DNA from: Mucilaginibacter lacusdianchii
GTDB taxonomy: Bacteria > Bacteroidota > Bacteroidia > Sphingobacteriales > Sphingobacteriaceae
Length of the DNA stretch: 64,000 bases
Assembly: GCF_009770985.1 (NCBI RefSeq)
Contig: NZ_WSRW01000001.1
Span: 992,001 to 1,056,000 of the forward strand
Direction of reading: 5' to 3'
Positions 19,067 through 27,198 of the stretch are shown here, piece by piece. Numbering within the stretch: position 1 is the stretch's first letter; each line of letters opens with the position of its first letter. Below the pieces are notes generated by a model, which did not search any database, was not told the DNA's origin, and worked only from the letters and a program-made list of their open reading frames with translations. A program made the position numbers and the translations under genes.

Positions 19067-20209
19067 ATGAAACAATATTCTCTCCTATTTGCCGCTGCTT
19101 TATTAGCCGTTGGCTGCGCTAAACCATCACACATTACTGTTAACGGCAAAGTTGCCGGCCTGAACGATGCTACTTATTTTTTGAAAGATGCTGCCGACTC
19201 AACCATCGCTGCCGAAAACATCAGCAACGGCACTTTCAAAGTAGATGCACAACTGGATAACCCCGGTTACGGCACATTGTCTATCAACAAAAACGGCAGC
19301 AAAGATGAGAACAACTTTGAAGTTTATCTGGAATCGGGCGAGTACACGATTGAGGCTAATGCCGATAAACTTTCTCAATATCCAAAAATCACTTCGCCAT
19401 CGGCTATTCAGAAAGAGCTGTCATCATATTATGAAATTTACGAGCAAACCAACGCCGGGACACATGAGCAACGCCTGAAAGCCGAAGCCAAGTTGAACGA
19501 CAAACGTTCAATGGCTTTAAGCAAAACCGAATACATTGCTCTAATTAATAAAGTGAACGCCGCGCAAGAAGCTGAAGACAAAACCAAGATTATTGCGTTT
19601 AAAACCTTTGTGGAAAAGAACCCGCAAAGTATAGCCGCGCCGCATTTAATGGGTAAGCTGGATATTGAATCTGACCCGGTTACTTATAACAACATTTACC
19701 AAAAGCTAGGTGCCGCTGCCCGTAATACCGACGAGGGTAAAGAAATTGGTGCCAAGCTAACCCGTATACTTAAACTGGTACCCGGTGCCGAGGCGCCTGC
19801 TATTGCTGGGAACACGCCCGATGGCAAACCATTTAATAAAGCAACGCTCGATAAATCTAAAAAAGGCTATATCATTGATTTTTGGCGCGCTGCCAATCAG
19901 GTAAGCCGCCTGTGCCATCAGGACATGATTAATACCCTGCAAAAAGATAAAAGCGGCCGCCAGTTTGGCATCATCAGTGTATCGTTAGATAGCAAACGCG
20001 ACTGGTGGACCAAAGCCGTTACCGACGACCACATGAATTGGCCGCAGTTTGCCGACCTGAAAGGTGACGACTCGCCCAATGCCCAAAACTGGATGATCAC
20101 CAAAATACCCACCTATTACTTAGTAGACGAAAACTGGCACATCATTGAACGCAATGTTGATTTTAACCGGTTATTGTTTGAGATGGATAGTTATGTAAAG
20201 AAGCACTGA
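19067..20209 (+). CDS. Thioredoxin-fold lipoprotein lacking the CXXC motif (DUF4369-like plus AhpC/TSA-like)
   Basis: 380 aa. Lipobox LLAVGC (Cys17). The N-terminal half (about 22-100) is a DUF4369-type beta-rich domain (ITVNGKVAGLNDATYFLKD), the middle is helical, and the C-terminal 140 residues have a TlpA/AhpC-TSA fold (APAIAGNTPDGKPFNKATL, IIDFW, IISVSLDSKRDWW, KIPTYYLVDE with cis-Pro). Where relatives have WCGPC, this protein reads ANQVS (276-280), so both redox cysteines are gone; the next Cys is 283. It cannot act as a classical thiol reductase and may be a binding or scaffold protein. Monocistronic. Confidence 0.88.
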   Translation: MKQYSLLFAAALLAVGCAKPSHITVNGKVAGLNDATYFLKDAADSTIAAENISNGTFKVDAQLDNPGYGTLSINKNGSKDENNFEVYLESGEYTIEANADKLSQYPKITSPSAIQKELSSYYEIYEQTNAGTHEQRLKAEAKLNDKRSMALSKTEYIALINKVNAAQEAEDKTKIIAFKTFVEKNPQSIAAPHLMGKLDIESDPVTYNNIYQKLGAAARNTDEGKEIGAKLTRILKLVPGAEAPAIAGNTPDGKPFNKATLDKSKKGYIIDFWRAANQVSRLCHQDMINTLQKDKSGRQFGIISVSLDSKRDWWTKAVTDDHMNWPQFADLKGDDSPNAQNWMITKIPTYYLVDENWHIIERNVDFNRLLFEMDSYVKKH

Positions 20210-20221
20210 TAGAGGTTGGTT

Positions 20222-20680
20222 ATGGAGTGGAGTAAACTTAAAAAACAATTGTATTTTGAAGACGGATCTTTTAGAGATATATACATTTTAAATACAAATG
20301 AAAGCGATTGGAAAAAGTGGGTTCAGTATGTAAACGAAAATTACACAGTTGAATTTTTTGATAGTAGAAAGGATTGCAGTCAAACAGAAATACAATTCAA
20401 TGTTATTCAAGAGCTATGGAGAGCTGCACCTCCCGACTTTTCATGTAATGCCGTAGTTACAGTAGGAAAAACAACAGTATGTACCTACTTCTTTTCCGAA
20501 AATGAGATTGAAAACGACATTTTGCCTTCGGAATTTACATCACTTGACGACCATCTGGCCCTTGTTAAATACATGCAAGACATATCCACAATTCTTGGTA
20601 AAAGTATGGTACTTTCCATTGAAAACTGCTGGGAAGACATATTAATGTCTGTTAATAAACGTGATATTGAACTCACATAA
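20222..20680 (+). CDS. Hypothetical protein, 152 aa
   Basis: ATG at 20222 is chosen; a TTG at 20216 adds two codons. The protein is acidic, mostly soluble in character, with no signal peptide or membrane segment. It starts MEWSKLKKQLYFEDGSFRDI and contains a W-rich patch (ESDWKKWVQY) and a central FFSENEIENDILPSEF stretch. Such small acidic orphan proteins are sometimes immunity proteins of toxin systems, but no toxin is adjacent. Codon use is more A+T-rich than its neighbours, suggesting later arrival. I do not recognise the family. Confidence 0.75.
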   Translation: MEWSKLKKQLYFEDGSFRDIYILNTNESDWKKWVQYVNENYTVEFFDSRKDCSQTEIQFNVIQELWRAAPPDFSCNAVVTVGKTTVCTYFFSENEIENDILPSEFTSLDDHLALVKYMQDISTILGKSMVLSIENCWEDILMSVNKRDIELT

Positions 20681-20696
20681 TGATCGATCTGTGTGC

Positions 20697-21353
20697 TTAC
20701 ACCGCAATCACCTTATCCTTCAACACCCCAAACACTTTATCCGTACGCTCATGCCGCAGGTTTACCTGCCCGGTAAATTTACCAAATGATGGCAATATAG
20801 CCTGCCGCGCGCCAAATGTAAAGCAGGGCAGTGTTACAGACTGACGGCCGCGACCAACCAGGGTTACACCGGGATGAATGTGACCGCAAAATACATAGCT
20901 GTTGTGCTGTTGCAATTGAACAGGGGTTTGCGGATGGTGCAACATTAAAAATGGACCAACCTGCAATTCGTTATGGGTAGAGATATTTAGCTGGTGATAA
21001 TGCACCTCATCAATAATGTCGTGATTTCCGATAACCAGCTGCATTTGGATATAGGCATAACGATTGCGCCAGGCAGCAAAGGCATCCCAGTCGGCGTTCA
21101 TGTCGCTATGAAATAAATCGCCCAGGAACCATATTTTTTCGGGATGGTGCTGCTCAATAATACGGGCAAGGCAAACCAAGTCTTCATTAGCCAACTGGGC
21201 CGGCACCGCAAAACCCGATTTACGAAAGTGGCCCACTTTGCCCAAGTGCACATCAGCCGCAATTAAGGCTTTATGCTTAGGCCAGTAAATAGCTTTTTCG
21301 GACAGTAAAAGAAGCTCTTCGCCCTGTAGTGTAAATTTCAACCCTGCACTCAT
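20697..21353 (-). CDS. pdeM: Ligase-associated DNA damage response endonuclease PdeM
   Basis: 218 aa from ATG at 21353. A calcineurin-like phosphoesterase with the full metal set: ADVHLGK, GDLFHSD, GNHD and CGHIHPG, and the family-specific start in which a substrate of the form LLLLSEKAIYWPKHKALIAAD leads into the first motif. Relatives are encoded with an ATP-dependent DNA ligase, an Lhr-type helicase and an exonuclease, in a DNA damage response cassette. None of these partners is in the window. Convergent with the orphan gene to the left (16-nt gap). Confidence 0.88.
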   Translation of the reverse strand: MSAGLKFTLQGEELLLLSEKAIYWPKHKALIAADVHLGKVGHFRKSGFAVPAQLANEDLVCLARIIEQHHPEKIWFLGDLFHSDMNADWDAFAAWRNRYAYIQMQLVIGNHDIIDEVHYHQLNISTHNELQVGPFLMLHHPQTPVQLQQHNSYVFCGHIHPGVTLVGRGRQSVTLPCFTFGARQAILPSFGKFTGQVNLRHERTDKVFGVLKDKVIAV

Positions 21354-21362
21354 CTGTAGGTG

Positions 21363-21370
21363 CAAAATTA
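21363..21370 (-). promoter_or_regulatory. -7 box of the pdeM promoter
   Basis: TAATTTTG on the minus strand, ending 10 nt before the ATG at 21353; this also argues against the upstream TTG start at 21365. Confidence 0.45.
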
Positions 21371-21380
21371 AACAAAAAAC

Positions 21381-21411
21381 AAAAACTCCGGCTTAAATAG
21401 CCGGAGTTTTT
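21381..21411 (-). terminator. Terminator after the DUF892 gene
   Basis: Perfect 13-bp arms AAAAACTCCGGCT / AGCCGGAGTTTTT (21381-21393, 21399-21411) with a 5-nt loop. Confidence 0.85.
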
Positions 21412-21437
21412 ACTAATAAATTTAGCTTATTGCTAAA

Positions 21438-21983
21438 TTATGCTTTTTCGCTTTTAGCGTTTACGTTAATGGTGCTTTCGGCTAATTGAGTTAACAGTTC
21501 ATCTGTTTTTTTCTCTTCAGCCAAAGTTTCGTCCAATAACTGGGCTGCTTCAGCAAAGCCTAAAGTGTTTGCTAATGTACGTAAGGTACCGTATGAAGCA
21601 ATTTCGTAATGCTCTGATTTCTGAGCAGCTGAAATGATACCGGCATCACGGGTGATGCTGCCATCTTCTGTATCTTCTACAATGCTTTCTGATTCTGAGA
21701 TCAAGCCTTCCATCGCATCACATTTTTTAGCAGAAGCTTTTTCGCCAACAATTTCGAAAACCTGTTCTAAACGGGCTACCTGGTTGTCGGTTTCTTCTTT
21801 ATGCGTTTCTAATGCGCTGCGCAATTCATCTGATGTTGCCGCTTTAGCTAATTTTACCAAAGCTTTTGACAGATGCTTTTCAGCCCAGTATATATCTTTT
21901 AATTCATCAACAAATAATTCCATTAATGCTGATTCTTCAACATTTTCGGTATTTTCCGGTTTTTTTGATTTAGCAGTTGCCAT
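21438..21983 (-). CDS. DUF892 (YciE/YciF) ferritin-like protein
   Basis: 181 aa. After a Lys/Glu-rich leader, the DUF892 fold begins at ELFVDELKDIYWAEKHLSKAL, with SALETHKEETDNQVARLEQVF and a later SEHYEIASYGTLRTLANTLG helix. Glu/His residues in these helices fit a ferritin-like diiron site (E..H...E pattern). Family members are stress-induced in enterobacteria; the reaction is not established. It is transcribed alone with its own terminator. Confidence 0.9.
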   Translation of the reverse strand: MATAKSKKPENTENVEESALMELFVDELKDIYWAEKHLSKALVKLAKAATSDELRSALETHKEETDNQVARLEQVFEIVGEKASAKKCDAMEGLISESESIVEDTEDGSITRDAGIISAAQKSEHYEIASYGTLRTLANTLGFAEAAQLLDETLAEEKKTDELLTQLAESTINVNAKSEKA

Positions 21984-22072
21984 AATGTAGATTTCTTAAT
22001 GTGTAAGAGTTTAACATCACAGGCACAGCACAAGTTTTAACTATTTGTTAACATTTGTTGATATCCATTACC

Positions 22073-22645
22073 CTACTGTGGAATATTCTTATTATAAGCC
22101 TGAATAGCAGCCAAATAGTTTTTCTTTTTTAATGCTGTATAAGCTTCTTCATCATCCATCACAAAACGCCCCAGCTCGGTAGCCGTTAATTTTAAGATAG
22201 CGGTTTTACCAGATTGAAATGCACATATCGATTCTGCTTTTAAACTCTTTTTTTCGGGCAGTTTCGCATATGCGTTTATTTTGCCGCGTATTACTCTAAA
22301 CAGCCAACAACTATCTGTTGGCACACCTACTATAGTACCATAAGATCCGTCAACCCGGTTTGCTTCCAGTGTTTGCTCGGGATATATTTTTTGCTCACGC
22401 GATGGGTCAGTTTTAGATAGCGAATCGTTCTGATAGATCAGATATGTTCGATGCAGTTCAACGTTAGTATAAATTTTTGATTTAAAAGTTTTAATAGAAC
22501 TATCGCGCATCATTACACTGAACTCGTAAGTATTATTGCTTAACGTGTTATTACCATCTTTATTTGCTTTTTGGGCGAATGAGCTTTTAATACAGAAAAT
22601 GCCAACACAAAAAAGAAATACATTTAAAAGTGCAACTTTTTTCAT
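22073..22645 (-). CDS. Hypothetical secreted protein, 190 aa
   Basis: A signal peptide (MKKVALLNVFLFCVGIFC..., cleavage near SSFAQ) is followed by a beta-strand-rich mature part (YEFSVMMRDSSIKTFKSKIY, KTDPSREQKIYPEQTLEA) and a helical C-terminus (EEAYTALKKKNYLAAIQAYNK) resembling a TPR half-repeat. Probably periplasmic. No family recognised. It starts 26 nt after the APC permease stop but has its own TAGCTTTG box, so it may be transcribed independently. Confidence 0.8.
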   Translation of the reverse strand: MKKVALLNVFLFCVGIFCIKSSFAQKANKDGNNTLSNNTYEFSVMMRDSSIKTFKSKIYTNVELHRTYLIYQNDSLSKTDPSREQKIYPEQTLEANRVDGSYGTIVGVPTDSCWLFRVIRGKINAYAKLPEKKSLKAESICAFQSGKTAILKLTATELGRFVMDDEEAYTALKKKNYLAAIQAYNKNIPQ

Positions 22646-22649
22646 GTCG

Positions 22650-22657
22650 CAAAGCTA
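22650..22657 (-). promoter_or_regulatory. -7 box upstream of the 190-aa secreted protein gene
   Basis: TAGCTTTG on the minus strand ends 5 nt before the ATG at 22645 (TAGCTTTGCGACATG). An mRNA from it would be leaderless. Confidence 0.4.
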
Positions 22658-22671
22658 AAACTTTCTATTCT

Positions 22672-24000
22672 CTAATCCGGAACGGTTATATGAGTTTTGC
22701 GCCATACTACAAGTCGCCAGGCCAGCTCGGCGGTGGCTAATGCGCAAATGGCAAATAATGCCGGCTTAATTCCCTGCCCTTCTGATATCATGGCACCCGC
22801 CAAGGCAACAGCATATACCGTTAAGGGCAGTAATAAAAGCAAACAAAGACCAGCTACATTAAGCGGTATTTTAAATGGGCGCAATGTGTCAGGTTCTTTA
22901 AGTCTTAATTTAATCAGGGTAGCATACTCTAATGATAACCCGGCACCATATACGGTTACATCAATAATCAGCAATTCGGCAAACGACCACAACACCATTA
23001 AACTTACCACTATTGAACAAATAAGGATAGACACATAAGGTGTATTAAAGCGCGGATGCAAACGGTTTAATCCACTGGGCAACAACTTATCATCTGCCAT
23101 TACTTGGGGTACTCGCGAAACGGATAGCAGTACAGCGGCATAAATACCCAGCGTACTAGCCATTCCACCCGCTGCCAGCATTGCTCCCAACCAGTAGCCC
23201 GCCACACGCAAGCCCAAGGCCGGAAAACCTTCGTTGTTAAAAGTATCCGCATTAATGCCTGAATGTTGAGCAGTGATGATGGCGAGTGCATACACTACCA
23301 TTACCAGCAAAAAAGCCACAGATACTGAAATTAAATATGAACGCACCGGCTTTTCTACCTCTTGTGCATATGTGGTTACGTTATCCCAGCCCAGGCAGTT
23401 CCACATAACCGTATATAGCGCCATCCCCAACGATGGAAAACTAACACCATGCAACCCCGGTGATGGTAAACTAAAACTTCCCTGATGATGCCACGCAGCC
23501 ACTACAAACAAAATAAGCAGTGGCACTAGCACCACTATGCTTAATAACATAGATGCTCTGCCAACTTGCATAATACCTAATATATTTAATGCGGCCGATG
23601 CCCAGATGATAACCAGGCACACCGGTATTTTATAGCCCTGCAAACCGGGAAAAAAGAAGGAAGCGTACTCTACAAACAATACCGGATAAATGGCCAGATC
23701 AACAAAGGTGTAAAGCCAGGTCCACCAACCTTCGTAAAAGCCCAAACGTTTACCCAGGCCATGTTTTACCCACTGATAGTAACCACCGGTAACCGGCCGC
23801 ATACTATTCAATTCAAGTACGGTAAGTATGGCGGGCACATCCCATAATAAAGGCGTAATAAGCAACACCAACATCGCACCGTGCTGCCCCGCATAAGTAA
23901 GTAAAGGTTCCAAGCCATATGGCCCGCCTGACACAGTAAAAAATATAATAGCGACAAGCTGTAACGGACGGATTTGTTTGCGAGTAGCCGGAGGATGCAT
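22672..24000 (-). CDS. APC-family amino acid permease
   Basis: 442 aa with about twelve hydrophobic segments. The first helix has the APC signature FFTVSGGPYGLEPLLTYAGQHG, a substrate-binding unwound region, and the second TM segment VTGGYYQWVKHGLGKRLGFYEGWW matches the conserved block of the amino acid/polyamine/organocation superfamily. It is a proton- or cation-coupled importer or exchanger in the inner membrane. The substrate cannot be read from sequence. No amino acid catabolic gene is adjacent. Confidence 0.9.
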   Translation of the reverse strand: MHPPATRKQIRPLQLVAIIFFTVSGGPYGLEPLLTYAGQHGAMLVLLITPLLWDVPAILTVLELNSMRPVTGGYYQWVKHGLGKRLGFYEGWWTWLYTFVDLAIYPVLFVEYASFFFPGLQGYKIPVCLVIIWASAALNILGIMQVGRASMLLSIVVLVPLLILFVVAAWHHQGSFSLPSPGLHGVSFPSLGMALYTVMWNCLGWDNVTTYAQEVEKPVRSYLISVSVAFLLVMVVYALAIITAQHSGINADTFNNEGFPALGLRVAGYWLGAMLAAGGMASTLGIYAAVLLSVSRVPQVMADDKLLPSGLNRLHPRFNTPYVSILICSIVVSLMVLWSFAELLIIDVTVYGAGLSLEYATLIKLRLKEPDTLRPFKIPLNVAGLCLLLLLPLTVYAVALAGAMISEGQGIKPALFAICALATAELAWRLVVWRKTHITVPD

Positions 24001-24168
24001 GCTGTAAACTTAACTATTATTCCCAACACACTGAAATCGCCCCAAACTGTAGAAAAAATTTCACACATCAAGCAAATCTTTTCCTATTATTTAAACAACC
24101 TTCCCAACGACCAACATTTAAATTAAATTTTTTAACGCTTATATTAATTTTTAAAGAATCATATCACT

Positions 24169-24234
24169 TTTATGATAAATGCGTATAAAGATAAAAATGA
24201 AAGATTTTCATATAATTAACGCATTTATTATAAA
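24169..24234. repeat. 66-bp nested inverted repeat in a divergent promoter region
   Basis: Outer arms 24169-24184 and 24219-24234 pair at 16 positions (one G-T), enclosing a second inverted pair ATGAAA/TTTCAT (24197-24202, 24206-24211). It lies in the AT-rich gap 24001-24368 between divergent genes, so it is not a terminator. No other feature is evident in the gap. Confidence 0.65.
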
Positions 24235-24368
24235 GTTTATACTTAAATATTATTTTTAGTCTGCTTTGTGGCCGGTCTCAAATTTTTGCCATTTTTTGTG
24301 GTACCTGATTTGTAAATATGCTAACAACTGTATCATAAAAATTCATGGTACAGTACCTAATTAATACT

Positions 24369-25169
24369 ATGGGAATTTTCTACAAAAAACTGGGATACAT
24401 ATTATTGTTTGTTACTACCGCTGTGGTGTCGGGCTGTAAAAAAGAGAAACAGGAAACCGTAAAAGAAAGTATAACTATTCCGAAAGCTGTACAAAATCAA
24501 AATGTTGATACTGTAAAAACACCGGTAGATACCTCAACCAAAGTAATTGTAGTATTAGGGTCATCTACCGCTGCAGGTTTTGGTACCAGCAAGCCAGACT
24601 CGAGCTGGGTAAACCGATTACAAAACCGCTTTTTAACTGATAACAAAAAATTCAAAGTAGTGAATTTAGCTTATGGTGGCTTCACAACTTACCAAGTTAT
24701 GCCCACAACTTTTATTACGCCCAGCGGTAAGCCTCAGGTAATTACTGATAGAAATATTACTGAAGCGCTCAGATACCATCCGTCGATGATCCTTATCAAT
24801 TTGCCAACAAACGATATTGCAAGCAACTACTCTGATGAAGAAATTATAAATAATTTCAAAACGATTACCGCGATAATTGATGCGCAAAAAATAGATTATA
24901 TATTAACAGGCACACAACCACGTAACTTTTCCGGCTCAGATCAGCGTTTTAGATTAAAAACATTGGATGACAAATTAGCGTCAACATTTAAAGGTCACGT
25001 AAACAGTTATTTAAGCCAATTATCCAGTCCGACTTATAGCATTTTAGACATGTACTCGGCGGGAGACGGCATACACCTAAATGACAGAGGACATAGATTA
25101 ATTTATGAGTCGTTTATCAAACATTTTCAACAACATAATATATTTGACTTTAAAATAATCAAGTTATAG
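24369..25169 (+). CDS. SGNH/GDSL-hydrolase family lipoprotein
   Basis: 266 aa from ATG at 24369, which gives a clean lipoprotein signal (lipobox VVSGC, Cys23); an ATG at 24345 would add eight residues. SGNH blocks are present: block I LGSSTAAG (nucleophile Ser66, GSS instead of GDS), block II NLAYGG, block III LPTND, block V DGIHLNDRGH with the catalytic Asp/His. Expected activity is ester hydrolysis of a carbohydrate or lipid in the periplasm. Ends 6 nt inside the convergent acyltransferase gene. Confidence 0.9.
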   Translation: MGIFYKKLGYILLFVTTAVVSGCKKEKQETVKESITIPKAVQNQNVDTVKTPVDTSTKVIVVLGSSTAAGFGTSKPDSSWVNRLQNRFLTDNKKFKVVNLAYGGFTTYQVMPTTFITPSGKPQVITDRNITEALRYHPSMILINLPTNDIASNYSDEEIINNFKTITAIIDAQKIDYILTGTQPRNFSGSDQRFRLKTLDDKLASTFKGHVNSYLSQLSSPTYSILDMYSAGDGIHLNDRGHRLIYESFIKHFQQHNIFDFKIIKL

Positions 25170-26288
25170 ATACATAAGCTTAAACTTCTGCAATACTTTT
25201 ACCAGCAATGTTGTTCCGAAATAGCATAATGCCCAATAAAAAGTAATTATCAACAGGCGAATAGTTGTATCATAACTATAAATTTCGACGTTGAGATAGC
25301 GCTTAATCATTTCCAAAGCTTTTGGAACAAAAAAGTAGATAAAAAATCCATGATACAAATAGATACCAAAAGTTTCTTTACGTGGATTAAAAAAACCAAA
25401 GTTAATTTTGGAGCGGCAAACCCCTATTAGGAAAACAAAAACGGCAACAGAGTAAAGTTGATTGAATATGCGCAGAATATGAAAATATTGCTGGAAGGAA
25501 TATTTCTCTATATACAGCCAGTAAGCTTCGGCAGTTGAGCAAATGTACAGAACGAATGCAACAGCAAATAATATTATTGGTTTTACTCGCCAGATCTTTT
25601 CAACTATATTTTGCTCTTTTATAAAAGCCCCAAGCCATAAATAAAACACATACCCTAATAAGGCAGTTGCATGTGGAGCCGCATACGCAACAGTATAAAC
25701 GTTTAAGGCTGTATATACAAGCGTAATTCCCAACAATCCTATACCCAAAAAAATTGAACTTATATACTTTTTAAATACCAGTAGTATTGCAAGACATATA
25801 AAGTAATTGGGTAAGTACCAAAATAGCGTATCAAAAAAGCAAAATTTGATTATACTTAAATTAGTATTATCTGGAGTTACGCTATGATGAAAAACATACT
25901 TTCTAATCATCAATAGTCCAAGAAAAATGATTAGAGCCAGTACATAAGGCTTAAAAGTAGTATCAAATCTCCTTTTAATATAGCTATATGAATTGACAGC
26001 TTGCAACCTGTCGCTCAGCAAAAAACCAGAAATCATAAAAAAACATAGTACAGAAAATTTAAATACTTGCTTATAAAAGATGAAGGATAATTCGTAAGTA
26101 TTACTAAGAAGCAAACTATTGAATGTATGATTCTTTGTGCTAAACATGTCAACATGTGCCCACACAATACCCATCATTGAAATGAAGCGGATCAAATCCA
26201 CAAATGGATAAGACGCAGGTGAGCCAGACTTTAACTTTTGGTTAATATCATTAACAGAAGACTTCCCTCCATCTGTAACGCTGGTCAT
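25164..26288 (-). CDS. Acyltransferase 3 family membrane protein
   Basis: 374 aa from ATG at 26288; an in-frame TTG ten codons upstream is possible. About ten hydrophobic segments with the family motifs FVDLIRFISMMGIVWAHVD (the conserved Arg and His of acyltransferase 3) and FFMISGFLLSDR. Members O-acetylate or O-acylate surface polysaccharides or lipids. It is convergent with an SGNH hydrolase gene, the two ends overlapping by 6 nt. Both genes are markedly A+T-rich compared with the rest of the window. Confidence 0.9.
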   Translation of the reverse strand: MTSVTDGGKSSVNDINQKLKSGSPASYPFVDLIRFISMMGIVWAHVDMFSTKNHTFNSLLLSNTYELSFIFYKQVFKFSVLCFFMISGFLLSDRLQAVNSYSYIKRRFDTTFKPYVLALIIFLGLLMIRKYVFHHSVTPDNTNLSIIKFCFFDTLFWYLPNYFICLAILLVFKKYISSIFLGIGLLGITLVYTALNVYTVAYAAPHATALLGYVFYLWLGAFIKEQNIVEKIWRVKPIILFAVAFVLYICSTAEAYWLYIEKYSFQQYFHILRIFNQLYSVAVFVFLIGVCRSKINFGFFNPRKETFGIYLYHGFFIYFFVPKALEMIKRYLNVEIYSYDTTIRLLIITFYWALCYFGTTLLVKVLQKFKLMYL

Positions 26289-26389
26289 AAATGTATCAGA
26301 ATAACTCAGTGAACTCAATTGGTTAGTGCCGAAAAAATGCTTGACAATACTACTTTTATAATAAAGCAGTATGATTAATTAACATTTTG

Positions 26390-26397
26390 CAAAACTA
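26390..26397 (-). promoter_or_regulatory. Candidate -7 box for the acyltransferase gene
   Basis: TAGTTTTG on the minus strand about 100 nt before the ATG, in the AT-rich gap 26289-26603. Apart from this and the hairpin at 26534 the gap shows nothing. Confidence 0.25.
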
Positions 26398-26533
26398 CAG
26401 CTAATACAACAATAAAGAATACGTCTAAAAACCCTTTTTTATTGCCGGATAAGTAACATTTTTATTATGAACTTAACATTATCTGCTATACAATAATACT
26501 ATTAAAGGAAGTAAGCAATTAAGATTAACAAAA

Positions 26534-26576
26534 ATATATTCAAGGCTTTCTTAATAAAAGAAAGCCTTGAATATAT
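26534..26576 (-). terminator. Terminator of the lutB-like / DHFR-like operon
   Basis: Perfect 19-bp arms (26534-26552 and 26558-26576) with a 5-nt AATAA loop. Confidence 0.8.
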
Positions 26577-26603
26577 AGCATTGAATTTTTCTTTTAAAGA
26601 AAT

Positions 26604-27194
26604 TTAAATGCTAATATCGTCACTCTCCATGCCGGAGTGGGTATAGTCTGTATTGATCAAGCTGAAGTCAAATACCGGCTTAAGGGTATACCGAAGCTGA
26701 ACTAAACCGGTATTGTAAGTTTGTGTATCTAAAAGCGCCAAGTCAACCCGGCTTTTTATATTCTGAAACAGCGGCTTACCTGCACCTAAAATAATAGGGT
26801 GAACAGACAGCAGTAATTCGTTAAGCAATCGTTTTTCCAAAAACGAACTAACCAGGCTTGCCCCGCCAAACAGCCAAATATCGGGCCCATCAGTTTGAAG
26901 GATGCTGTTTACCTCCTTTTCCCAACTAGCTTGGTTAACCACTTTAACTTTGGGGTGACTGGAAGGTGGCAGGGTATCTGAAAATACATAAATTTTCTGA
27001 ATTGCCGGAAAGTATATATCCTCCATACCGGTAATCAGCTCAAAACTTTTACGGCCAATAAAAATAGTATCGGTGTTGCTAAAAAAGTCTGTCATGCCGT
27101 AATCCTGGTCGTTGAAGCACCAATCATAGGCACCATTAGCATCTTCAATAAATCCGTCCAAGCTCATTGCCAGGTTTAATATAACTTTACGCAT
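26604..27194 (-). CDS. Dihydrofolate reductase / RibD C-terminal domain protein
   Basis: 196 aa from ATG at 27194. MRKVILNLAMSLDGFIED is the classical start of the RibD-C/DHFR-like family, followed by the NADP-binding IFIGRKSFELI and the WLFGGASLVSSFLE segment. These proteins are stand-alone reductases of unknown substrate (pyrimidine/pteridine-like). The gene begins 4 nt after the LutB-like stop, so the two are translated from one mRNA. Confidence 0.9.
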   Translation of the reverse strand: MRKVILNLAMSLDGFIEDANGAYDWCFNDQDYGMTDFFSNTDTIFIGRKSFELITGMEDIYFPAIQKIYVFSDTLPPSSHPKVKVVNQASWEKEVNSILQTDGPDIWLFGGASLVSSFLEKRLLNELLLSVHPIILGAGKPLFQNIKSRVDLALLDTQTYNTGLVQLRYTLKPVFDFSLINTDYTHSGMESDDISI

Positions 27195-27198
27195 GTTG

